A stretch of DNA of 64,000 nt, taken from NCBI GenBank assembly GCA_019634715.1, contig JAHCAU010000010.1, positions 62,001 through 126,000 on the forward strand, in the 5' to 3' direction. Shown piece after piece: positions 29,080 to 38,259 of this stretch. The DNA comes from Lysobacter sp. (GTDB taxonomy: Bacteria > Pseudomonadota > Gammaproteobacteria > Xanthomonadales > Xanthomonadaceae). A program made the translations under genes and the position numbers. The notes beneath the pieces were generated by a model that saw nothing but the letters and a program-made list of their open reading frames with translations, was not told the DNA's origin and did not search any database. Numbering within the stretch: position 1 is the first letter of the stretch; each line of letters begins with the position of its first letter.

Positions 29080-30185
29080 CCGCGCGCGGCGTCGGACAGC
29101 GCCAGACGGTGGCTGATCAGTTCCTGCGGCTGCAGGCGGCCTTCGGCCACCAGCGCCAGCAGCTCCGGCAGGTACTTCTGCACGTGGGTCTGGCCCATCC
29201 GGAAGGTCAGGCCCTTCTCGAAGGCATCGCCGAACAGGAAGCCGTGGATGAAACCGGCGTAGACGCCGGCGACGCTGACGATGCCGCCGCGGCGCGTGGC
29301 GGCGATCGCCTGGCGCAGCGCGACGCCGCTGGAGCCTTCGAGCTTCAGCGTGGTCAGCGCGGTCTCGATCGCGCTGCCCTTGGCCTCGAAGCCGACCGCT
29401 TCGATGCTGGCGTCGACGCCGCGGCCCTGCGTCTGCGCGACGATCCATTCCGTGGGATCGTCGACCGCATCGAAATCGATGGTCTCGGCGCCGTACTGCT
29501 CGCGCATGTACTGCAGGCGGAAGTCGTGGTGGTCGATGACGAAGATGCGCTCCGCGCCGAGGAGCCGCGCGCAGGCGGCGGCCATGCAGCCGACGGGTCC
29601 GGCGCCGAAGATCGCCACGGTGCTGCCGGGATACACCTCGGCGTTGAGCGCGGCCTGGTAGCCGGTGGGCAGGATGTCGGACAGGAACAGCACGCGCTCG
29701 TCGTCGAGGCCGTCCGGAATGCGGATCGGCCCGGCGTTCGCCTTCGGCACGCACACGTATTCCGCCTGGCCGCCGGCGTAGCCGCCGTAGAGGTGGGTGT
29801 AACCGAACATGCCCGCAGCGGGACGCACGCCCTTGGCGTTCATGATCGCGCCGCGCCCCGGGTTGGTGGTTTCGCAGGCGGCGTACAGGTCGTGGTCGCA
29901 GAAGAAGCAGTCGCCGCAGGAGATCGTGAAGGGCACCACCACGCGGTCGCCGCGTCGCAGGTCGGTGACGCCCGGACCCGCATCCTCGATCACGCCCATG
30001 AACTCGTGGCCGAGGATGTCGCCGGATTCCAGTCCGGGCACCTTGCCGCGATACAGGTGCAGGTCGGAGCCGCAGATCGCGGTGGCCGTCACCCGGAGGA
30101 GGATGTCGTCCTTGTCGACGAGCTTCGGGTCGGGGACATCGTCGACGCGGACATCGTTCTTGCCATGCCATACCAGTGCTTTCAT
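29022..30185 (-). CDS. Zinc-dependent alcohol dehydrogenase (glutathione-independent formaldehyde dehydrogenase-like)
   Basis: This 387-residue medium-chain dehydrogenase has the catalytic zinc site in [11 protein letters not shown] and [12 protein letters not shown], a structural-zinc segment [16 protein letters not shown] with closely spaced cysteines, and a Rossmann motif [14 protein letters not shown]. Length and the extended C-terminal half resemble the FdhA-like group acting on aldehydes. ATG 30185 follows GGAGAT. A fully matching sigma-54 promoter lies 35 bases upstream. It may detoxify aldehydes during oxidative stress; the substrate is inferred only from the group. Confidence 0.9.
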   Translation of the reverse strand: MKALVWHGKNDVRVDDVPDPKLVDKDDILLRVTATAICGSDLHLYRGKVPGLESGDILGHEFMGVIEDAGPGVTDLRRGDRVVVPFTISCGDCFFCDHDLYAACETTNPGRGAIMNAKGVRPAAGMFGYTHLYGGYAGGQAEYVCVPKANAGPIRIPDGLDDERVLFLSDILPTGYQAALNAEVYPGSTVAIFGAGPVGCMAAACARLLGAERIFVIDHHDFRLQYMREQYGAETIDFDAVDDPTEWIVAQTQGRGVDASIEAVGFEAKGSAIETALTTLKLEGSSGVALRQAIAATRRGGIVSVAGVYAGFIHGFLFGDAFEKGLTFRMGQTHVQKYLPELLALVAEGRLQPQELISHRLALSDAARGYAMFDEKIDQCRKVVLRP

Positions 30186-30219
30186 GTGGCGTATCTCCGT
30201 GGTCGTACGGAAGTCCGCT

Positions 30220-30234
30220 GCAACATCCGTGCCA
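30220..30234 (-). promoter_or_regulatory. Sigma-54 promoter of the alcohol dehydrogenase gene
   Basis: On the minus strand: TGGCACG-GATG-TTGC followed by A. Full match, 35 bases before the ATG. Confidence 0.75.
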
Positions 30235-30240
30235 TCGCCG

Positions 30241-30264
30241 CGCATCGCTTCGCGAAGCGATGCG
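30241..30264. promoter_or_regulatory. 24-bp perfect palindrome between divergent sigma-54 promoters
   Basis: CGCATCGCTTCG followed directly by its exact complement. It lies 7 bases upstream of the dehydrogenase -24 element and 137 bases upstream of the divergent one at 30401, a position suited to an activator binding site. It could also be a fortuitous hairpin. Confidence 0.4.
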
Positions 30265-30400
30265 GTTGCGCGCGCGCAGCGCTGCGTAATTCGGTGCGTG
30301 TCGCCGTCGGCCGCATCGCGTTCACGAAAAACATGCACGTCCGTGCAACTCGCACATGGCGATCGGCGTGCGGATCCACGCAGCGACGGGGTGCGGACGG

Positions 30401-30415
30401 TGGCACGCGTCTTGC
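30401..30415 (+). promoter_or_regulatory. Sigma-54 promoter of the GQ-rich BON gene
   Basis: TGGCACG-CGTC-TTGC, full match, 85 bases before the GTG start at 30501. An inverted repeat TGCACG-TC-CGTGCA (30334-30347) lies about 55 bases upstream. Confidence 0.75.
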
Positions 30416-30500
30416 GCATGTCATTGCGACATCCGGCATGCGCGGCACGTCCGCAACGACGGATGCAGAAGCAGGTTCTTCAACGCAGGAGGTTTCGCAC

Positions 30501-31862
30501 GTGAGCGAAGAGAAGAATCCCGGGACATCCGGAATGAAGGTGTTGGGACAGGAGATGCTCGACCTGGGCATGCGCTGTCTGAACGCCGGTACGCAATGGC
30601 TCAACCACAGGAGAAACGACATGGCAAACGAGTACGAGTATCGCGGCAACCGTCAGCAGGACCACAACCAGTCGCGTTACGGCGATGGTCGCAACGGTCG
30701 CCTGCAGGGCGGCGCGGGCGGTCGTTATCACGGCACGGACTACGAGGATCCGCGCTCCGACTTCGCGCAGGCCCAGGGCGCGGGCCGGGGCGGGCAGTGG
30801 GACAGCAGCGCCTATGCCGAGCAGCGCTACGGGCCGGATTATTCGGAAAGCGGCGGGTCCCGCGGATACGGCGCGCCCGACTACGACCAGGACCGCTTCG
30901 GCGGCCAGCGCGGCCAGGGCCGTCGCGACATGCAGGCGGGCCGTTTCGGCGGCTATGCCTCCGACGACGAGTCGATCTACGGCCTGAACCAGCAGGGTTC
31001 GCGCGAGTACGCGCAGGAACAGTATGGCCAGGGCCTTCGCGGCCAGGGCGGGCAGTCGCGTTTCGGCCAGGGCGGCCATGGCGGACAGGGCCAGCAGCGC
31101 GGCTTCGACCGCAGCGAAGGACTCGGCCAGGGCGGTTACGGTGACAGCAACTACGGTCAGGGCGGTTACGGCCCGAGCCCGTATGGCCAGGGTCATCGCC
31201 AGGGCGGGTACGCGCAGGGCGGTCACGGCCATCGCTCCTACAACCAGCGCCCCTACGACCAGGGCGAATACAACCAGAGCGGTTACGGCCAGAGCGGTTA
31301 CGGCCGCGGCGACTTCGCGCAGGTCGGCTTCGGCCATGGCGGCGATCCCCGACAGGGCCACGCTCTCGGTGACTATCGCCAGCGCGGCGACAGCCAGCGC
31401 GGCTATTACCAGGGCGGCTACAACCAGGGCTATGCGCAAGGCGATGAAGGCTGGGGCGGCCAGGGTGGATACGGCATGGGCGGCCAGCAGGGGCGCCAGA
31501 GCCATCGCGGCAAGGGGCCGCGCAACTATGCGCGCTCCGACGAGCGCATCACCGAGGATCTCAACGAACGGCTCATGCAGGACGACGATGTCGATGCGAC
31601 GAACATCAACGTCAGCGTCTCGAACGGTGAAGTCACGCTCGAAGGCACGGTCGAGCAGCGCTGGATGAAGCACCGCATCGAGGATCTCGCCGAACGCTGC
31701 TCGGGCGTGAAGGACGTCGAGAACAGGATCCGCGTCAAGCGCAGCGGCGACAGCGAGAACGATCGGTCCGGCAGCTCGAACGCATCCACCAATGGCGGCA
31801 AGTCGGTGTCGACCAAGGCCAATCCCTCGACGACGGGCACCACGGCCCGCACCAACAGCTGA
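30501..31862 (+). CDS. Low-complexity Gly/Gln/Tyr-rich protein with C-terminal BON domain
   Basis: The product has 453 residues if GTG 30501 is used (AGGAGG eight bases upstream), or 413 from an internal ATG at 30621 with its own CAGGAG site. The middle ~300 residues are GGYGQ-, RGGYAQGG- and YNQ-type repeats, probably disordered and prone to condense or coat. The last part has a BON domain (RITEDLNERLMQDDDVDATN through GVKDVENRIRVKR) and a Ser/Thr-rich tail. BON proteins of this style are associated with desiccation or osmotic stress. The frame is open far upstream, but that part is antisense to the dehydrogenase gene. Confidence 0.8.
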   Translation: MSEEKNPGTSGMKVLGQEMLDLGMRCLNAGTQWLNHRRNDMANEYEYRGNRQQDHNQSRYGDGRNGRLQGGAGGRYHGTDYEDPRSDFAQAQGAGRGGQWDSSAYAEQRYGPDYSESGGSRGYGAPDYDQDRFGGQRGQGRRDMQAGRFGGYASDDESIYGLNQQGSREYAQEQYGQGLRGQGGQSRFGQGGHGGQGQQRGFDRSEGLGQGGYGDSNYGQGGYGPSPYGQGHRQGGYAQGGHGHRSYNQRPYDQGEYNQSGYGQSGYGRGDFAQVGFGHGGDPRQGHALGDYRQRGDSQRGYYQGGYNQGYAQGDEGWGGQGGYGMGGQQGRQSHRGKGPRNYARSDERITEDLNERLMQDDDVDATNINVSVSNGEVTLEGTVEQRWMKHRIEDLAERCSGVKDVENRIRVKRSGDSENDRSGSSNASTNGGKSVSTKANPSTTGTTARTNS

Positions 31863-31915
31863 GTCCGCGCGGGGTCGTCCGGGACTCCGCACGCGGACCA
31901 CGGCCAAGCGACACG

Positions 31916-31944
31916 CGGGCGGGCGACCTTCGGGCGCCCGCCCG
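31916..31944. terminator. Hairpin between convergent BON and flavoprotein genes
   Basis: CGGGCGGGCG and its complement form a 10-bp GC stem with a 9-base loop, 53 bases after the plus-strand stop and 36 bases beyond the minus-strand stop at 31981. There is no T tract. Confidence 0.6.
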
Positions 31945-31980
31945 TTCGCATGTGGGCGGCAGGACGGTGCACGCGGGGCT

Positions 31981-33003
31981 TCAGCGCGGCATCGGATTCC
32001 ACGGCAGGTGCTGGTGGATGTCGGACGCCGCCACGGCGGCCTGGCCCATCGCGGTGGCGACCTGGTTGAGTCCCTTGACGACATCGCCGACCGCGTGGAG
32101 ACCCGGAACGCAGGTCCGCATCCGCGCATCGACGACGATGTTGCCGTCGCGATCGAGTTCCGCGCCGAGCGACGCCGCCAGCTGCGAACGGGGATCGACG
32201 CCGAGCGAGACGTAGAGCATGTCGAAATGATCGGCACGGGCGCCAGCTTCACCGTGTTCGATCACGCAGCCGTGCGTCGCGACCGCGAGCCGGCGCGGCG
32301 CGACGATCATCGCGATGCCCATCGCCCGCGCCCTGCGCATGAGGCCCGGGCCGCAGCCCGTGGTCGTCGCGACCACGGCGCAGACCTTCGACGAATACGT
32401 GCGCAGGAACTTCGCATGCGACAGCGCTTCTTCGCCGTTGTCCGCATAGATGGCGATCGTCCGCCCCGCGGCTTCGTAGCCGTCGCAGACCGCGCACAGC
32501 CGGACCACGCCTGCCGCGATCGCGCGCCGCAGGCCGTGCACGGCAGGCAGGCGATCGACGACGCCGGTGGCCAGCACGACGGTGCGCGCTTTCCACGCAC
32601 TGCGCTCGCCGATCGCACGGAAATGGCCTTCGCCGCTGCCGGGGTCTTCGTGGCGCGTCAGGGCGACGACGCGATCCGTGCGCTGCGCGAGTTCGAAATG
32701 CGCGGCGTGCGTGCGCAGGTCCGCCAGCAATGCGACGCCGCGGATGCCCTCGACATGCCCCGGCACGTTGTGGCTGCGCGGGATCAGCCGCGCCCGGCTC
32801 CGGCCCGCATCCACGACGAGCACGCGGCGATGGAAGCGGCGCAGGTAGATCGCTGCGGTGAGGCCTGCCGGACCCGCACCGACGATCAGGCAGTCCAGAC
32901 ATCCCGCGTCGGCACGACATCGATGCGAAGGGGCGCCTGCGCGCAGGCCCGGGGCGCAGGGCATGGCGGAATGGCGTTCGACACGTGGCGGGGCGGGTCG
33001 CAT
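31981..33003 (-). CDS. Thioredoxin-reductase-like flavoprotein
   Basis: About 340 residues. It has an FAD-binding motif [19 protein letters not shown], redox-active cysteines in [11 protein letters not shown] (CxxC), and the closing FAD motif [15 protein letters not shown], so the fold is that of thioredoxin reductase. The expected NADPH motif GxGxxA after the CxxC is replaced by [15 protein letters not shown], so NADPH binding may be altered or lost. Start is uncertain: ATG 33003 (CGGAG upstream) or ATG 32964. A sigma-54-like element lies about 140 bases upstream. Confidence 0.85.
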   Translation of the reverse strand: MRPAPPRVERHSAMPCAPGLRAGAPSHRCRADAGCLDCLIVGAGPAGLTAAIYLRRFHRRVLVVDAGRSRARLIPRSHNVPGHVEGIRGVALLADLRTHAAHFELAQRTDRVVALTRHEDPGSGEGHFRAIGERSAWKARTVVLATGVVDRLPAVHGLRRAIAAGVVRLCAVCDGYEAAGRTIAIYADNGEEALSHAKFLRTYSSKVCAVVATTTGCGPGLMRRARAMGIAMIVAPRRLAVATHGCVIEHGEAGARADHFDMLYVSLGVDPRSQLAASLGAELDRDGNIVVDARMRTCVPGLHAVGDVVKGLNQVATAMGQAAVAASDIHQHLPWNPMPR

Positions 33004-33144
33004 GCATCGGCTCCGGGACGCGGCCGTCGCGCCGCGGATGCGATCGTGGTCGAGTCCTGAAGAGGGACGTGAAGATGCCTGCCGACGGCAGTCGGGGGGG
33101 CGTGCGGAGGGAACGTCCGCCGGCAGGCATCTCCATCCGGACAA

Positions 33145-33159
33145 GCAGGATGCATGCCA
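33145..33159 (-). promoter_or_regulatory. Sigma-54 promoter of the thioredoxin-reductase-like gene
   Basis: On the minus strand: TGGCATG-CATC-CTGC followed by T. There is one mismatch in the -12 box. It diverges from the Ku promoter at 33290. Confidence 0.6.
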
Positions 33160-33289
33160 CGTTCGTCGCGCCATGCAGCGTGCGATCCTCATGCCGGCGA
33201 CGGGAACGAATGGACGCCGTGGTGAAAATTGTGCAGGTGCCTGGCATCCCCCGCGAGTCCGCTGCGCGCATCGGCGTTCGCGCGATGCG

Positions 33290-33304
33290 TGGCATGCTCC
33301 TTGC
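33290..33304 (+). promoter_or_regulatory. Sigma-54 promoter of the ku-ligD operon
   Basis: TGGCATG-CTCC-TTGC followed by A. Full match, 40 bases before the Ku start codon. Confidence 0.75.
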
Positions 33305-33343
33305 AACATGTCCGGCGTATCCGTCGATGCCCTGGAGTCCGTC

Positions 33344-34348
33344 ATGCCTCGACCCGTATGGAGCGGCACCCTGTCCTTCGGTCTGCTGAACGTGCCGGTC
33401 AGCCTGATGAGCGGCGAACGCAACACCGACATCCATTTCCGCATGCTCGATGCGCGCGACAAGGCGCGGATCCGCTACGAGCGCGTGAACGCCGACACCG
33501 GCGAGGAGGTGCCGTGGAAGGACATCGTCCGCGCGTTCGAATACGACAAGGGAAACTACGTCGTGATCGAACGGGAGGATATCGAGGCCGCCGCGCCGGA
33601 AAGCCACGATGCGGTGGAGATCGAAGCGTTCATTCCGCGCGATGCCATCGGCCCCCGCCATTACGAGAAGCCCTACGTGCTGGTGCCGGCGAAGAAGGCG
33701 GAGAAGGGCTATGTCCTCCTGCGCGAGACCCTGGCGAGGACGCAGCGGATCGGCGTGGCGCGGGTGGTGATCCGCACGCGAGAACACCTCGCGGCGGTAA
33801 TCCCGGAAGGCGATGCGCTGGTGCTCGTGCTGCTGCGCTATCCGCAGGAGCTGGTGTCCCCGGGCGAATACCACATTCCGGAAGGCAAGCCCGACGATTA
33901 CCGCATCACGGCGCGCGAGATGAAGATGGCCGAACAGCTGATCGAGTCGATGTCGGAGGACTGGCGGCCGGACGATTATCGCGACGAGTTCAGGGAGCGG
34001 TTGCAGCAGGTGATCGCCGAACGCATGAAGCAGCCGGGCTCCACCGTCAGCCATGACGACAGCGAGGAGGCCGAACCAGAAGGCGCCGCCACCAATGTCG
34101 TCGACTTCATGGCCCTGCTGCAGAAGAGCCTGGCGGCCCAGACGCGGACGCCCGCGAAGAAGGTGGCCGAAAAGGCCGCCGGCAAGGCGACGAAACGCGC
34201 GTCGCAGGAGGACGACGACAAGCGCCAGCCGTCGGAAAAGCGCGCGCCGGCGAAAAGGGAGCCTGCCAAGCGGGCACCGACGAAGCGTGCGCCGGCAAAG
34301 CGCGCGCCCGGGAAGAAGCAGGCGACCGCGAAGTCGCGCCGGGCCTGA
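33344..34348 (+). CDS. ku: Non-homologous end-joining protein Ku
   Basis: Bacterial Ku binds DNA double-strand ends and recruits LigD. This protein has 334 residues. The N-terminal Ku core is clear ([57 protein letters not shown]). The C-terminus is a long lysine/alanine/proline tail with repeats of the KRAPAKR kind, longer than the minimal Ku and typical of lysine-rich extensions that aid DNA binding. ATG 33344 follows GGAG; an in-frame ATG at 33308 lies too close to the -12 box. It is followed after 6 bases by ligD. Confidence 0.96.
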   Translation: MPRPVWSGTLSFGLLNVPVSLMSGERNTDIHFRMLDARDKARIRYERVNADTGEEVPWKDIVRAFEYDKGNYVVIEREDIEAAAPESHDAVEIEAFIPRDAIGPRHYEKPYVLVPAKKAEKGYVLLRETLARTQRIGVARVVIRTREHLAAVIPEGDALVLVLLRYPQELVSPGEYHIPEGKPDDYRITAREMKMAEQLIESMSEDWRPDDYRDEFRERLQQVIAERMKQPGSTVSHDDSEEAEPEGAATNVVDFMALLQKSLAAQTRTPAKKVAEKAAGKATKRASQEDDDKRQPSEKRAPAKREPAKRAPTKRAPAKRAPGKKQATAKSRRA

Positions 34349-34354
34349 TCGTCC

Positions 34355-36904
34355 GTGAGCCTGCTCGAATACCGGCGCAAGCGTCGCTTCGATCGCACGC
34401 GCGAGCCGGCGCCGGGATCGATCACGACACCGGGCGACCGGCCGATCTTCGTGGTGCAGTTGCATCATGCGCGGCGTCGCCACTACGACGTCCGGTTGCA
34501 GGTCGGCGACGTGCTGCGAAGCTGGGCGGTTCCCAAGGGACCGTCCTTCGATCCGGCGGTCAAGCGGCTCGCGGTGGAGGTCGAAGACCATCCCCTCGAT
34601 TACGCCGATTTCGAAGGCGACATTCCGAAAGGCCAGTACGGCGGCGGACATGTCGCGATCTACGACCGCGGCACCTGGACCACCGACGACGATCCACAGG
34701 CGCAACTGGCCAAGGGGCACCTGCGCTTCGAATTGTTCGGCCGCAGGCTGGTGGGTGGCTGGCATCTCGTGCGCACCCGCCAGCGCGGGACGAAACAGCA
34801 GTGGCTGCTGTTCAAGGACGACGACGCGCATGTCGGGCCGGTCGAGGCCGACGACCTGCTGGCCGATGGCGCCGAACCCCCGAAACCGTCGCGCGCGGCC
34901 GCATCCCGTCCGCGCAAGCGTCGCGATGGCTGGGCAGAGGCGGCCCTGGCCTTGCCGGGCGCGCGCAGGACCGCGCGGGCCGAAGCAATGTTCCCGCCGC
35001 AACTGGCGGTGACGGGAGCATCGCCGCCGGCCGGTTCGCACTGGCTGCACGAGATCAAGTGGGACGGCTACCGCATCCTCGCGATGGTCGACGGACCCCG
35101 CGTGCGGCTGTGGTCCAGGAACGCGCTGGAATGGACGGACAAGGCGCCCGAGGTGGCGGCCGCACTGGTCACGCTTGGATTGGACTGCGCCGCATTCGAT
35201 GGTGAATTGATCGCCGGTGGCGGTCGCCGGGGCGAGTTCAACCACCTGCAGGCGACATTGGCGGGCGAACGCCGGGACCGGCTGTCGCTGGTGCTGTTCG
35301 ACCTCCTGCACATCGACGGGATCGACATCTCGGAAGCGCCGTTGCTGGCGCGCAAGCAGTTGCTGGCGCGTGTGCTGTCGTCCCCGCCGGCGCGGCTCAG
35401 CTACAGCTCCCATGTGCCGGGAGATGGCGAAGGCGCCCTGGCGCTGGCGTCGTCGCAGGGGTTCGAAGGCATTGTCTCCAAGCGTGCGGACCGGCCTTAC
35501 CGGGCCGGGCGGTCGAACGACTGGCGCAAATCGAAATGCGTCGAGAGCGACGAATTCGCGGTCGTCGGCTGCACGCCGCCGAAGGGGCTCCGCACCGGCT
35601 TCGGCGCGTTGCTGCTGGCGCGCCCGGACGGGCGGGGCGGCTACGACTACGCCGGACGCGTCGGCTCGGGGTTCCCCGAGGATCTCATCCGGCGGCTGTC
35701 GCGGATGGTCGAGCGCGGCGGGCAGTCGGAACCCACGGTGCGCGTGTCTCCCGACGAGCCGGGACTGCGCGGCGCGCGCTGGTTCCCGCCGGCGTTCGTC
35801 GTCGAAGTCTTCTATCGCGGCATCGGCGGACGCGGGTTGCTGCGACAACCCTCGCTGAAGTCCGTGCGTCTGGACAAGGCGCCGGCCGACCTGACGGGAG
35901 ACGCCGCCGCCCCCATCCCTTCGGACACGCATCTCACCCGCACGGGAGGCAGGATGAAACCGCAGTCCCCATCAGCGCAACGAACCCCGAAGCTCCGGGG
36001 CGACCACAGCGAACGCGATGCCGCCGCAGACACCGGCAGGATCGTGCTGACCCATCCGGAGCGCGTGGTCTTCGCCGAAGGCGGACGAACCAAGCGCGAG
36101 GTCTTCGACTACTACCGGGCGATGATGGACTGGCTCCTGCCCGAGATCGCCGGCCGCCCCCTGTCGATCGTACGCTGCCCGCAAGGCGCTGCACGGCCCT
36201 GCTTTTTCCAGAAGCACCACGCGGCCGGATTGGCGCACACGGATGCGGTGCGCGTGGAAGAGGCGCAGGGCGCGGCGGACTATCTGGTGGTGCGCGATGC
36301 CGACGCGGTACTGGAACTGGTGCAGCTCAACGCGATCGAGTTCCATCCCTGGGGCGCGTGCGCCGATGACATCGAACGCGCGGACCGCATGGTGTTCGAC
36401 CTCGATCCCGACAGCGGCATCGCATGGGCCGAGGTGGTCGATGCCGCCAGGCGCATCCGCGATCTGCTTCGCGACATCGGCCTGCAGTCCTTCGTGCGCA
36501 CATCCGGCGGCAAGGGCCTCCACGTGGTGGTGCCGCTGAATCCGGCCTGCGACTGGGAGACGACGCGCCGGTTCTCGCGCGCCTTCGCCGAAAGCCTGGT
36601 CGCGATGGCGCCCCTGCATTTCGTCGCCAGCGCCAGCAAGCGCTTCCGCAAAGGCAAGATCTTCATCGATCATCTGCGCAATGCGCGCGGGGCGACCAGC
36701 GTGGCCTCGTTCTCGCTGCGTGCGCGGCCCGGTGCGACGGTGGCGATGCCGCTGCGTTGGGCGGAGCTGGGACGCGTCGACTCCGCGGCGCATTTCGACA
36801 TCGCCAGCGCGCCGCGCCGGGTGCGCCGGCTGCGCGGCCATCCCTGGGGCGACTTCGGATCCCTGCGCCAAAGTCTGGACACGGCGCTGGACGCCTTGTC
36901 TTGA
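34355..36904 (+). CDS. ligD: Multifunctional DNA ligase D (PE-LIG-POL)
   Basis: LigD processes and seals double-strand breaks with Ku. This 849-residue protein has all three domains in the order seen in Pseudomonas LigD. The N-terminal 3'-phosphoesterase shows FVVQLHHARRRHYDVRLQ and DFEGDIPKGQYGGG. The central ATP-dependent ligase has the nucleotidyl lysine in HEIKWDGYRI. The C-terminal primase-polymerase shows MVFDLDPDSG and RTSGGKGLHVVVPL. It starts at GTG 34355, 6 bases after ku, so the operon is ku-ligD under the sigma-54 promoter at 33290. Confidence 0.96.
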   Translation: MSLLEYRRKRRFDRTREPAPGSITTPGDRPIFVVQLHHARRRHYDVRLQVGDVLRSWAVPKGPSFDPAVKRLAVEVEDHPLDYADFEGDIPKGQYGGGHVAIYDRGTWTTDDDPQAQLAKGHLRFELFGRRLVGGWHLVRTRQRGTKQQWLLFKDDDAHVGPVEADDLLADGAEPPKPSRAAASRPRKRRDGWAEAALALPGARRTARAEAMFPPQLAVTGASPPAGSHWLHEIKWDGYRILAMVDGPRVRLWSRNALEWTDKAPEVAAALVTLGLDCAAFDGELIAGGGRRGEFNHLQATLAGERRDRLSLVLFDLLHIDGIDISEAPLLARKQLLARVLSSPPARLSYSSHVPGDGEGALALASSQGFEGIVSKRADRPYRAGRSNDWRKSKCVESDEFAVVGCTPPKGLRTGFGALLLARPDGRGGYDYAGRVGSGFPEDLIRRLSRMVERGGQSEPTVRVSPDEPGLRGARWFPPAFVVEVFYRGIGGRGLLRQPSLKSVRLDKAPADLTGDAAAPIPSDTHLTRTGGRMKPQSPSAQRTPKLRGDHSERDAAADTGRIVLTHPERVVFAEGGRTKREVFDYYRAMMDWLLPEIAGRPLSIVRCPQGAARPCFFQKHHAAGLAHTDAVRVEEAQGAADYLVVRDADAVLELVQLNAIEFHPWGACADDIERADRMVFDLDPDSGIAWAEVVDAARRIRDLLRDIGLQSFVRTSGGKGLHVVVPLNPACDWETTRRFSRAFAESLVAMAPLHFVASASKRFRKGKIFIDHLRNARGATSVASFSLRARPGATVAMPLRWAELGRVDSAAHFDIASAPRRVRRLRGHPWGDFGSLRQSLDTALDALS

Positions 36905-36952
36905 CCTGCGTCAGGCATGACCGATGCGAAGTGGCGGTGCGGCGCGCTCGGT

Positions 36953-37453
36953 TCAGCGGCCACGCGCCGTATCGGCGGTGGCCTGGCGCATCGACAGCCG
37001 CCACCTGAACAGCAGGACACGCAGCCGGATCCGCAGCGCCAGGTCGGCTCGACGGATCCACCACACATTCGGGAAGAACACGCGGCGCACGTGCGCCCGG
37101 GCATCCTTGCCCGACCAGACCCGGGCATGCGGCACGGGAATCGCCTGGATGCCGCGATGATGATCGGGCAGCAGGCCGCCGATCGCGATGTCGTACTCGC
37201 CCGCCAGCAGGCCGGGCGCCAGGTCGGCGACCTGCCTGTCCTGGTATTCGGGCGATCGGCCAAGCGTGCCGGCCACGTACTCGATCGCAGCCACGTCCAG
37301 GCCCAGCAGGGTCCGGTCGGCGCGATAGCACCAGGGGCGTGCCTCGGTGAAGCCGACGCGCAGCGATCGATCGGGTCCGGTGCCGACGGAAATCGCCCGA
37401 GGCGGATGCCGGCGTCCCGATGCCGGGGGAGGTGGGCGGACTGCGGAATCCAT
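36953..37453 (-). CDS. Truncated solute-binding-protein-like protein
   Basis: This 166-residue protein resembles lobe 1 of family 3 solute-binding proteins (RSLRVGFTEARPWCYRADRT, LLGLDVAAIEYVAGTLGRSP, LAPGLLAGEYDIAIGGLL). It has no signal peptide, is about 100 residues shorter than a full receptor, and ends in a basic segment (VWWIRRADLALRIRLRVLLF). It may be a degenerate or specialised ligand-binding protein. Start 37453 has AGAGGAC upstream; ATG 37471 is an alternative. It directly follows nei on the same strand and is probably co-transcribed. Confidence 0.65.
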   Translation of the reverse strand: MDSAVRPPPPASGRRHPPRAISVGTGPDRSLRVGFTEARPWCYRADRTLLGLDVAAIEYVAGTLGRSPEYQDRQVADLAPGLLAGEYDIAIGGLLPDHHRGIQAIPVPHARVWSGKDARAHVRRVFFPNVWWIRRADLALRIRLRVLLFRWRLSMRQATADTARGR

Positions 37454-37473
37454 GACGAAACGTCCTCTCATGT

Positions 37474-38250
37474 TCAGCCAGGCGCCGGGGTGCCATACAG
37501 GCGCTGGCAGCGGCCGCAATGGAAACTTCGACGACGGCGCTTGCCGATCCTGCGCACGGGGGCAAGGGCGTGCCGGCAGCGGGGGCACGTCGTCCGCTCG
37601 TGGACCTGCCAGTGACGCTTCAGGACGTTGCGCCGCTTCCACTCGAGGAAATCGAAGCTGTAGTCCCGCGCCTGCGCGACGAGCTGCGACACGTGCGTGT
37701 CCGGCAGGGCGCCGATGTGGCTGAGCGGATGCACGAGGGCGCGGAACAGCACTTCGTTCTTGATGATGTTGCCGACGCCGGAAAAGATCGACTGGTCCAG
37801 CAGGATGTCGCAGGCGAGTTCTCCCGGCCTGGCGCGCAGTTTCGCCTGGGCCGCCTGCGGGTCCCAGTGCGGGGACAGGACATCCGCCGACCAGTCGTAG
37901 GCCGCGTCGAGGTCGCCTTCGATCCATCGGGCGGAGGCGGCCTTGAAATCGATCCCGCCTCCACCCGCGAATCGCAGCGATACCGTCGGTGTCGGCGTAG
38001 CGGTGTCCTCGCCGTCGCCGTCTTTCCGGTCGTGGATCAGGCAGCTTCCGAACAGCAGCAGATGGATGCGCAGGCTGAAGCCGTCGAACGCCAGCAGCAG
38101 ATGCTTGCCCCAACTGCGGATGTCCTGCAGCCGCCGCGAACGAAGGCGCCCGAAGTCCAGCGCCGCGCGCCCGGCGGCGTCCTGGACGGTCCTGCCGATG
38201 AACGGCACCAGCCGCTCGCGCAGGATCAGGATGGACGGACCTTCCGGCAT
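37474..38250 (-). CDS. nei: Endonuclease VIII/Fpg-type DNA glycosylase
   Basis: This is a bifunctional DNA glycosylase/AP lyase for oxidised bases, 258 residues long. The N-terminus MPEGPSILILRERLVPFIG carries the catalytic proline and glutamate. The helix-two-turn-helix segment is QSIFSGVGNIIKNEVLFRA. The C-terminal zinc finger has CPRCRHAL and FHCGRCQRLYG. MPEGPS favours the Nei (endonuclease VIII) branch over Fpg (MPELPE). It lies 9 bases after the hemerythrin gene on the same strand and complements Ku/LigD as a DNA repair component of the island. Confidence 0.9.
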   Translation of the reverse strand: MPEGPSILILRERLVPFIGRTVQDAAGRAALDFGRLRSRRLQDIRSWGKHLLLAFDGFSLRIHLLLFGSCLIHDRKDGDGEDTATPTPTVSLRFAGGGGIDFKAASARWIEGDLDAAYDWSADVLSPHWDPQAAQAKLRARPGELACDILLDQSIFSGVGNIIKNEVLFRALVHPLSHIGALPDTHVSQLVAQARDYSFDFLEWKRRNVLKRHWQVHERTTCPRCRHALAPVRRIGKRRRRSFHCGRCQRLYGTPAPG

Positions 38251-38259
38251 CTCGGGCGA

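Noticed and set aside
29109..30500. In-frame upstream extension of the GQ-rich BON gene, giving 917 codons.
   Set aside because: The extension is antisense to the alcohol dehydrogenase and lies upstream of the sigma-54 promoter; a strong AGGAGG-GTG start is present at 30501.
32249..35932. A 1227-codon minus-strand frame.
   Set aside because: It runs antisense to ku and ligD and through the flavoprotein gene in another frame; the product is low-complexity and matches no family. High GC keeps antisense frames open.
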